This document shows, one piece after another, positions 24,782 through 31,146 of a DNA stretch of 64,000 nucleotides (position 1 is the stretch's first letter; the number at the start of each line of letters is the position of its first letter). Position numbers and translations under genes: made by a program. The notes beneath the pieces were generated by a model. That model ran no database searches and was not told the DNA's origin. It saw nothing but the letters and a program-made list of their open reading frames with translations. Source of the DNA: RGIG8775 sp045537235 (GTDB lineage: Bacteria > Bacillota > Clostridia > Oscillospirales > CAG-272); NCBI GenBank assembly GCA_045537235.1, contig JAZSPB010000175.1, positions 11,265-75,264 of the forward strand, in the 5' to 3' direction.

Positions 24782-25486
24782 ATGGAGCCGGATAGCAGAA
24801 AAAAAGAAATTTTAGATATGCTGTATAAGAAAGGCAAACTCACAGTAGGCGAACTGTCAAAAACACTTTATGTGTCGGAAATGACGATACGCCGCGACCT
24901 TGCCGAAATGGAAAAAGGGGGGTATTTGAGACGTTACAGAGGGGGCGCCGTACTTAGAACGAGCATTCGAGAGATGCCGATCGCGCAACGGTTCTTTTAT
25001 GACGAGGAAGAGAAAAAAACGCTATGCGAAAGGTGTGTTCCCTATCTTGGCGACAATATAACCGTTTATCTTGACAGCTCTTCCACCTGTCTTTATCTTA
25101 TTCCCCATCTTCAAAAATATAAAAACATCCGCATCGTAACAAACTCGGTGCAAGCCTTGCTGAACGCCTCCGCTTTTCACATTCCTTGTTTACTTATTGG
25201 AGGCGAATATTACGAGCAGGATATGTGTCTTGTCGGCTCCCTTGCCGAGCAATATGCGAATGAGTTGAATGTCGATGTTGCTTTTTTTACCACGGCGGCA
25301 TATTCCGATGACGGTGTTATTTCAGATTTTGATATAAATCAGACGATGATAAGAAAAATAATTCTGAAAAATGCAAAAAAGAGTATCGTTCTTTTTGAAA
25401 GCTCGAAGAGGGGACAAAAGATGACATATACCCTTTGTAGAAAGAAGGACGTTACCGCAGTTATCGTTGCCAACGAAGATCCATAA
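24782..25486 (+). CDS. DeoR-family sugar-phosphate-responsive repressor
   Basis: 234 residues. The start at 24782 follows GGAGGAG. N-terminal winged HTH KLTVGELSKTLYVSEMTIRR, DLAEMEKGGYLRRYRGGAV; C-terminal DeoRC sensor (YLDSSSTCLYLIPHL, VDVAFFTTAAYSDDGVISDF) that binds phosphorylated sugars. Divergent from the aldolase/sorE-like operon with a shared palindrome between them. Confidence 0.9.
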   Translation: MEPDSRKKEILDMLYKKGKLTVGELSKTLYVSEMTIRRDLAEMEKGGYLRRYRGGAVLRTSIREMPIAQRFFYDEEEKKTLCERCVPYLGDNITVYLDSSSTCLYLIPHLQKYKNIRIVTNSVQALLNASAFHIPCLLIGGEYYEQDMCLVGSLAEQYANELNVDVAFFTTAAYSDDGVISDFDINQTMIRKIILKNAKKSIVLFESSKRGQKMTYTLCRKKDVTAVIVANEDP

Positions 25487-25825
25487 AATCCCCTCGTATC
25501 TTATCCGCAAATACCGAGCTCGTCAAAAAAGGACAGAGAGCTTGATATGCCCCCAAAAGTTAGATGCTTTTGGAGGTGCATATCATTGTACTCTCTGTCC
25601 TTTTGCTGTCGGCAAGTAACGATTTCTATTGAATTTCAAAAAACGGTCTTTCGCGTATGTCTCCGTATATCTACCGCATTTTATCCTTTGAGGACTTGCT
25701 TTTTCTCTTTCCTTTTTGAGTCCAAGCCTGACCTCTGAAGCGGCACCGCCGACAACAAAGGCAACCGCGCCGACTACACTGCCGATTATGACAGCAATGC
25801 TCTGCCGTACAGCTTAAAAATCAAA
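25487..25825. other. Intergenic with a long palindrome and a possible membrane-protein relic
   Basis: Besides the palindrome at 25527-25604, the minus strand from about 25812 to 25615 reads SIAVIIGSVVGAVAFVVGG then ASEVRLGLKKEREKA, like the last membrane helix and basic tail of a lost protein. There is no start codon or ribosome site for it, so it is a relic at best. Confidence 0.35.
25527..25604. repeat. 78 bp palindrome (IS-end-like or terminator)
   Basis: Outer arms AAAAGGACAGAGAG / CTCTCTGTCCTTTT (perfect 14 bp); inner arms TGATATGCCCCCAAAAG / CTTTTGGAGGTGCATATCA around TTAGATG. It lies between the convergent DeoR and NagB-like genes. The inner part (CCCCCAAAAGTTAGA) resembles the tips of IS3-type elements, but no transposase is present. 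Confidence 0.6.
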
Positions 25826-26773
25826 TCAGTTACACTCGGCAACAAGGGGACCCGCAAGTTCGGAGAGGAAGAAAAGTCTGCCCGCGAGTGTGGGAATATA
25901 AGAAGATGTTATCCAAGGCGTCTTGCCGTGACGGAGAGTCATCCAAAGGGAAAGTCCCTGCCACTGCATTCCTCTGCCCAGTGTTCCGTCCGCGCCGCCA
26001 ATTGCATAGTCTGCTTGCAAGAAGAGACCGGGACCTATTGTGTTCGCGCGGCAGGGGACGAGAGTGGTTCTCGACTTGAAGCTTGTAAGTGCGTTCTGCT
26101 CAACCGTAAGAGGGTGAATCTTCGCACCGATTCTGTAGGGCGCCTTTTCCCATTCCTCTGCGGTAGCATAATCAGCCGCGAAGGTGGGTTCCCAGAACGC
26201 AATGTGGCACATCCTTCCGATACCGTAAACAAGCACGAGCTTTGCACCCGCTGCCTTAAGCGCCGCGATCTTTTCGGGATATGTGGGAAGATTTACCTTT
26301 GTAGCAAAGTTTCTCTGCTCCTTGGGAACAGTAAGCTCCCCCAGAGGATTAAAGAGTGCCTGCTCCATAGCGTATCGGAACGAGCCTGTGTTGTCGCCGT
26401 CAAGGGTATTCCCCTCTCCGTCAGCCCACTCATCCATATTGAATGTGTAAACGTGCTCACAAGACACCTTCCACTCCTTAAGGAAGTAAACGACCCACTT
26501 GTACATCCCCATAGGACCTACGGGAAGAATGAAAGCAATTTTTTCACCGCGCTCTTTAGCAAGTCTTATCTGCATTGCGATCTCGTGACCCATGTAGGTT
26601 TCAAATTCGCCAAGGCTCTCGCACTTGACGGGAGTAAAGTCCTTGTTCCAGAAGGCCTGTCTTTCACAAATTGTCTCGGGTGCGCCAACGCACGCATCAA
26701 TCTTGTCAAAATCCCACCCCGATGGATAGAAGCCCTCAAGAGCACTGCCTTTAACTGTAGAATTGAAATTCAT
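25826..26773 (-). CDS. NagB-like sugar isomerase lacking the usual catalytic Asp
   Basis: 315 residues, somewhat longer than glucosamine-6-phosphate deaminase (~260). NagB-type landmarks: IAFILPVGPMGMYKWVVYFL, the VYTFNMDEW loop (family FNMDEY) and YGIGRMCHIAFWEPTFA where true NagB has G-x-G-x-D-G-H-I-A-F-N-E-P. Here Asp is Met and Asn is Trp while His and Glu remain. So it probably binds an amino-sugar or related phosphate but may not deaminate it. Start after AAAAGGAG. It follows the PIG-L gene on the same strand. Confidence 0.75.
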   Translation of the reverse strand: MNFNSTVKGSALEGFYPSGWDFDKIDACVGAPETICERQAFWNKDFTPVKCESLGEFETYMGHEIAMQIRLAKERGEKIAFILPVGPMGMYKWVVYFLKEWKVSCEHVYTFNMDEWADGEGNTLDGDNTGSFRYAMEQALFNPLGELTVPKEQRNFATKVNLPTYPEKIAALKAAGAKLVLVYGIGRMCHIAFWEPTFAADYATAEEWEKAPYRIGAKIHPLTVEQNALTSFKSRTTLVPCRANTIGPGLFLQADYAIGGADGTLGRGMQWQGLSLWMTLRHGKTPWITSSYIPTLAGRLFFLSELAGPLVAECN

Positions 26774-27095
26774 AATATTGCTCCTTTTATTTTTGAATAT
26801 TTTGAATTATGTTGTGGGGAACTTGCCTAAACGCTATCATATACGGTACCGAGCTGTGTGAAGTTGCCCTCTCAATACAGGAGCCTCGATATCTTCAAGA
26901 TGCCGCGTGTCTATAGGAAACAAACTTGATCTATTGCATCGGATATACTCGCCGTCACCGCCTCGGACGCGTAAGCTATACAAACATCTCCGCCCTCAAG
27001 TATCCTTATGCGAGGGGGGGGTTCATTTCCTCTGTTGCGTAGTCCATGACCGAATTCGAAGTTATCTTGTTAATGCAATACATCTTCATCCTTTT
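26774..27095. other. Intergenic between PIG-L and NagB-like genes; possible coding relic
   Basis: On the minus strand two short frames read like protein (ILEGGDVCIAYASEAVTASI and DTRHLEDIEAPVLRG) but in different frames and without a start. They may be remains of a gene once between the two enzymes. No terminator or promoter could be supported. Confidence 0.25.
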
Positions 27096-27800
27096 TTATG
27101 GAAGCAATCTTTTTGTTGTCTGTCTCAAGTCTGCACGAAAGCATCTGAAGCCCTCGGCATACTTCACACCGCATTGGTATCCGCGGTATCTTGCAACAAC
27201 GTCAAGCTTTTCGGTAAAGTCAACGCCATCGTGATCAAGAAGCCACTTAAGCTGGCTTTGATGGCACTGAAGCATCGCCTTTTTGGTATCCATCTCGTCG
27301 GTAATGTCAACATAGATCTCGGGAACGAATCCCACACCCGAAGCCGACTCCATAAAATAAATCGGAACGGTAGCCGTAGGTGTCTCTGTTTTGCTTGGAT
27401 AATGGGGAACGCCCGCCGCAAAGCTTGCCGCAAAAACAAGCTGATAGGTCGCCGTGTGGTCGGGCATATAGTCGTCGGGATTGTGGGTAACAATGAAGTC
27501 GGGATTGGCATATCGGATGATCTCAACCACCTTGTCAACCGACTCTCTGTTGTGCTCAAAAATATCAAGATCGTGGAAACCGCCCCAAATGACCTCGGCA
27601 CCCGATATCTCGCCTGCTTGCTTGGCTTCCTCTCGACGGATCTCGCCAAGCTCTTTCGGCATGATCTCTACATGACCCAAGTCTCCGTCAGACAGGTGAC
27701 AGCAAAAAACTTTGTCACCCCGCTTAACGCACTTTGCCACTGTGCCGCCGCACTCTATCTCGATGTCGTCAGGATGAGCACCGATGAAAAGAACTCTCAT
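27096..27800 (-). CDS. PIG-L/LmbE-family deacetylase
   Basis: 234 residues. The zinc motif AHPDD is at residues 8-12, followed by IEIECGGT, and the later ligand HNPDDYMPDHTATYQ. The family removes acetyl groups from N-acetylglucosamine-containing compounds (GlcNAc-PI, mycothiol or bacillithiol precursors, chitin oligomers). Start at 27800 after AAGGAGG. It is encoded just upstream of the NagB-like enzyme, suggesting deacetylation followed by isomerisation of an amino sugar. Confidence 0.85.
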   Translation of the reverse strand: MRVLFIGAHPDDIEIECGGTVAKCVKRGDKVFCCHLSDGDLGHVEIMPKELGEIRREEAKQAGEISGAEVIWGGFHDLDIFEHNRESVDKVVEIIRYANPDFIVTHNPDDYMPDHTATYQLVFAASFAAGVPHYPSKTETPTATVPIYFMESASGVGFVPEIYVDITDEMDTKKAMLQCHQSQLKWLLDHDGVDFTEKLDVVARYRGYQCGVKYAEGFRCFRADLRQTTKRLLP

Positions 27801-27935
27801 GTAAAGAACCTCCTTGTCTCATTTTCTTACATCCAAATTATATCACATATGTACTTGTTTTTCAAGACAACTGAAAAAAAAAGTAAAAGATATGCGTAGT
27901 GCCCTTAAGGACAGTTTTAGTACCGACAAAAAAAC

Positions 27936-27968
27936 AAAAACCGCAGATTGATTTTCTGCGGTTTTTTT
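27936..27968 (+). terminator. Terminator at the left end of segment 2
   Basis: AAAAACCGCAGA ... TCTGCGGTTTTTTT, ~40 bp inside the left end, upstream of the Nudix promoter (TGATATAAT, 27968-27976). It would block read-through into the segment. Confidence 0.75.
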
Positions 27969-28043
27969 GATATAATAAGTAAGGTGAATTAACGAATGTT
28001 CTTTTGATTGAAAAGAAAAAACGTGACAAAAGGAGAATTGGGA

Positions 28044-28475
28044 ATGTTAGAAAAATCATGCGGAACGATACCTTACACAATAAAAAACGGAACAGTTTGC
28101 TACTTGCTCGTAAAAGCAAAGGATGATGGATATTGCGGATTCCCCAAAGGTCATGTCGAAAAAAATGAAAGCGAAGAAAAAACCGCACTTCGAGAAACAT
28201 TGGAGGAAACATCAATCCATACTCAAATCAACAGCGCGTTTCGTTATGAAACATCCTATCAAATGGGAAATGGAAATACAAAAACGGTCGTGTATTTCTT
28301 GGCAAAATTTCAAAATCAAACGCCCAAACGAAACAAGTATTTTGAGGATTTTTCGTATTTGATTCTTCCGTTTGAAGAAGCGTATCAACAGCTTACATTT
28401 GAAAACACTAAACAAATTCTCAAGGAAGTAAATGATTTTTTAACGGGTGCCGCACCCCAAGCCTCCCTTGTGTAA
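28044..28475 (+). CDS. Nudix hydrolase, Ap4A hydrolase-like
   Basis: 143 residues. The start at 28044 has AGGAG 8 nt upstream. Nudix box intact: G(HVEKN)E(SEEKTAL)RETLEETSI. The opening SCGTIPYTIKNGTVCYLLVK and GYCGFPKGHVE match bis(5'-nucleosyl)-tetraphosphatases. The final residues (GAAPQASLV) are encoded by the left arm of the palindromic repeat at 28459, so the original C-terminus was replaced or extended when the repeat arrived. Confidence 0.88.
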   Translation: MLEKSCGTIPYTIKNGTVCYLLVKAKDDGYCGFPKGHVEKNESEEKTALRETLEETSIHTQINSAFRYETSYQMGNGNTKTVVYFLAKFQNQTPKRNKYFEDFSYLILPFEEAYQQLTFENTKQILKEVNDFLTGAAPQASLV

Positions 28476-28906
28476 AGGGAGGTGGCACGCGTTAGCGTGA
28501 CGGAGGGATTGTAATGGAGAGAAAACATAATAAAGGAATTGTTCCAACCGCAAAGATGTTACGAAAGAATATGACCAAAGAAGAAAAACACCTTTGGTAT
28601 GATTTTTTGCGTACTTATCCTGTTCGCTTTTCTCGTCAGAAGGTTCTCGGAAGGTATATTGCGGATTTTTACTGTGCAAAGGCAAAGCTCGTCATAGAGC
28701 TTGACGGTTCAGGACATTATACCGAGGAAGGAAAACAATATGATGAAGAAAGAACCGCTTTCCTTGAAGAATGCGGATTGACGGTTATCAGAATACCGAA
28801 TACGGAAATACATAAAAACTTTCGGGGTGTTTGCGAATATATTGATCACCTCGTGGAACAATCCCTCAGTCAGCTTCGCTGACAGCTCCCTTTACACAAG
28901 GGAGCC
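28459..28906 (+). mobile_element. CCTCCC palindromic repeat carrying a DUF559 gene
   Basis: 448 bp. Left arm 28459-28512 and right arm 28858-28906 are homologous to the arms of the empty copies at 14165 and 29054, but in place of their 23 bp loop this copy holds the DUF559 gene. The left arm ends GGAGGGATTGTA directly before ATG, supplying the ribosome site. The right arm encodes the last residues and stop, and its CTCCCTTTACACAAGGGAG hairpin plus TTTTTT makes a terminator. Confidence 0.75.
28514..28882 (+). CDS. DUF559 (Vsr-like PD-(D/E)XK) nuclease-domain protein
   Basis: 122 residues, about full length for DUF559. Family features: LRKNMTKEEKHLWYDFLRTY, FSRQKVLGRYIADFYC, and LVIELDGSGHYTEEGKQYDE. 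The PD-(D/E)XK-type residues would be Asp51, Glu62, Asp64, with His68 as in the Vsr-like group. Family proteins are predicted endonucleases of uncertain role. The start at 28514 is 5-6 nt from GGAGGG in the left repeat arm; residues ~115-122 (EQSLSQLR) come from the right arm. So the gene and the repeat form one unit, and a role of the protein in repeat movement is a reasonable inference. Confidence 0.88.
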   Translation: MERKHNKGIVPTAKMLRKNMTKEEKHLWYDFLRTYPVRFSRQKVLGRYIADFYCAKAKLVIELDGSGHYTEEGKQYDEERTAFLEECGLTVIRIPNTEIHKNFRGVCEYIDHLVEQSLSQLR

Positions 28907-29053
28907 TTTTTTATGTTCACCTATAACTTGTCAATTTTCCTGACAACTACTGACTGAATTAAAGACAACAAGATTTTTGCCAAAAGCAACGCAAAGGCAC
29001 TTTTGACATTGGCATATCAAAAGCACACTTGCTTACCTTCCGGGAGGTCAAAA

Positions 29054-29178
29054 AAGCCTCCCCTGTGTAAGGGGAGGTGGCTCGCGCAGCGAGACGGAGG
29101 GATTGTAAAAGGTTAGATTATCGCTCAAAACAATCCCTCAGCCGCCTTCGGCGTCAGCTCCCTTTACACAAGGGAGCC
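29054..29178. repeat. CCTCCC palindromic repeat, short (empty) copy C
   Basis: 125 bp. Left arm 29054-29106 with CCTCCCCTGTGTAAGGGGAGG (both sides of the stem changed together relative to copy A) and mini-hairpin CTCGCGCAGCGAG; 23 bp loop (29107-29129); right arm 29130-29178 nearly identical to that of copy A. Confidence 0.9.
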
Positions 29179-29277
29179 TTTGGTTTGTGCAAGCCGTTTA
29201 TTTGCAAATAGACGGAAATTGGGTTGTAGTCTTTAATTAAGGCATACGAAGCACTGCTTTTGTGGACACAAAAGCAA

Positions 29278-29314
29278 AATACGACATATCCCTTTCGAGA
29301 TATGCCGTATTTTT
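29278..29314. terminator. Hairpin at the right end of segment 2
   Basis: AATACGACATATC ... GAGATATGCCGTATT followed by TTT, touching the right inverted repeat. It would block transcription out of the segment. Confidence 0.65.
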
Positions 29315-29523
29315 AAAAACTGTCCTTTAGAGTACAGCCCACAGTGGCAATACATTTTTAAGCTTTTGATGCTCACTGCAAACAATTCCCTTTGGCTCTT
29401 GCAAAAGCTTTTTTTCGCGATATAAATAACATGAGCGCTCTTCTTTGCTTTTTTTCCTTATGTTTAGTCGGTTTGGCTTACATCTTGAAACATCTACAAA
29501 AAACGTTCCTGTGAACTTCCATA

Positions 29524-31012
29524 TCAAACGAGGGCACCCTCCCCATTCCAAAAGCCAACAGAAATCTCGCCTGTCTCCCCCTCGCGGCAGGTTACACGGA
29601 TCACTTTCTGCTCTCCTCCCTTGAGCATAAAGAAATTATCATCTGAGAAAAATCGCGACGACCATCGGAAAGATCGACTGTCACGGGATATGCAGGCGTT
29701 TCCGAGCAGTTTTTGATGCAGATGTCTGTCCATCCATACGAACCGTCGAATCCTTCTCCCACACGCGTCACATCCAATGTTGCCTTTCTTGCTGCCATTA
29801 AGGAAGGTTTGAGCCACGGACCGTTTTCAAAACGCAGATTCTCCGTGGGGATGTTTCGGTATTTTTGATAAAGCACCGGGTCGCAAAGCAGAGACGTACA
29901 CTTATTGAAATAGGTCGATCGTGCAACAATCGTATTGCCGCGCTTGATATCAGCCGAAACCAAAAAACAAGTATCGGTAAAGCCGTCATCCATGGTCAGG
30001 GAACCCAAATTAATCTCTTCGGCATACGGGCTCGTATACTCGGCAAAATGCTAAGGTCGGGGTGATATACCGTAAGCACAACCTCGGTGTCCAATAGATC
30101 TTCCCCGTTCTGATTAAAAACCTTAACGACAAGCGGCAAGCTCTCTGGGAGCCGGGATCGACCACTGTTGGCACCAGCAAACGTTTATGGGACGATAGGA
30201 ATTCTGCACCGCGTAATAGGCGTAAGTGGGCAGATCATTTCCGTCCACCGTCCGGATGGCCGTCGTCGTCCACGGACGCTTGAACACCCATGGCATCATG
30301 CCGCCGCATCGGGGATAATTCTCCCGCATCGCCTGAATCATAGTCTGATAGAACTCATAGACTTGAACCTAAGAGGCCTCACAGAGCTCCGAAAGGGTAA
30401 TGTGACGCATATCCACAATCTGCGAGATTCGCGCGGTCATCTTGCGGCGATAGAATTGCAATTCATAGTAGTGAGGATCCATTCCCGGTCCTTCAAAATC
30501 GCAAAGCGGTACATCTTCGCTCTCTTGGTACACAACACCGTTCTCATCCCATAAAGAAAAACAAATCTGAACCGTTCTTTCCTGCACACATCCCGAAAGA
30601 CCCGTGTCAAAAGCTCTGCAATGATCTGTACGCCTTTCACACGTTCCCCCGTAAGGCGATAGCTCGGGCACCTGACCGTCGGCAATCTCCACCTCAAGGC
30701 GAAGCACCGCGCGGTCATGCTCAATGCTTTCGGTGTAAAGGTACGGTCGGCTCAGGTGCATTTTGGGAACAAGCTCAAGCCGTACGCTGTTCCAAAGTCC
30801 CATAACGATAAAATCACCGTTGCTGGTGTGGCTGTCGCGTATGATATTCCAAGGAACAATCTCCACACGATTCCCTCTGTTTTTTCATATGTCAAAGTCC
30901 GCCGCCTTGTCGAAGGTTGCCGCCTTGACCTCAACAACGATCTCATTTTCACCATCCACGTTCAAAGTATCTGTTAAGGAGGCCCTCAAGAGCCTTGCCG
31001 TGACGAGTTTCG
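29524..31012 (-). pseudogene. Decayed GH2 (beta-mannosidase/beta-galactosidase-like) gene
   Basis: Minus-strand pieces of one GH2 enzyme in several frames. Sugar-binding domain: TLNVDGENEIVVEVKAATFD, an in-frame TGA (30885-30887), then IVMGLWNSVRLELVPK. After another stop near 30366 the end of the catalytic barrel follows directly (MIQAMRENYPRCGGMMPWVF), so the middle of the barrel is deleted. Then LVVKVFNQNGEDLLDTEVV, a frameshift, RFENGPWLKPSLMAARKATL, a further frameshift and the end FFMLKGGEQKVIRVTC...FWNGEGALV. At least two stops, two frameshifts and one large deletion; clearly non-functional. Confidence 0.8.
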
Positions 31013-31060
31013 TCGCGGTTGCTTTTTGGTGGCTCGGTGTCGAAATGCCTGTGCGGTAAG
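30966..31060 (-). pseudogene. Gene-tail relic (GKAxxGLLNRYF) fused to the GH2 pseudogene
   Basis: In a second minus-strand frame the DNA reads SNRDETRHGKALEGLLNRYF. The same tail occurs near 56.2 kb (GKAPRGLLNRYFKA) and 52.0 kb (DPLQGLLNRYFKK), so this is the end of a repeated, now lost, gene. The protein family is not recognised. Confidence 0.4.
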
Positions 31061-31146
31061 GTTTTTGGGGATTTGTGGCAGCCTTGTCTTCTTTCACTTT
31101 CCCTCGGCATCTAATATTGCGCTTTGACAAATGGATGGCTCTTTTA

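Larger units (their letters stand above)
27894..29338. mobile_element. Inverted-repeat-bounded segment 2 (Nudix + DUF559)
   Basis: About 1445 bp. Left end 27894-27917 (core CTTAAGGACAGTTTT) and right end 29315-29338 (AAAAACTGTCCTTTAG) are inverted and match the ends of segment 1 in the core AAGGACAGTTTT, but imperfectly elsewhere. Inside: terminators near both ends, a Nudix gene, the DUF559 element and an empty repeat copy. No transposase is visible. Confidence 0.45.
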
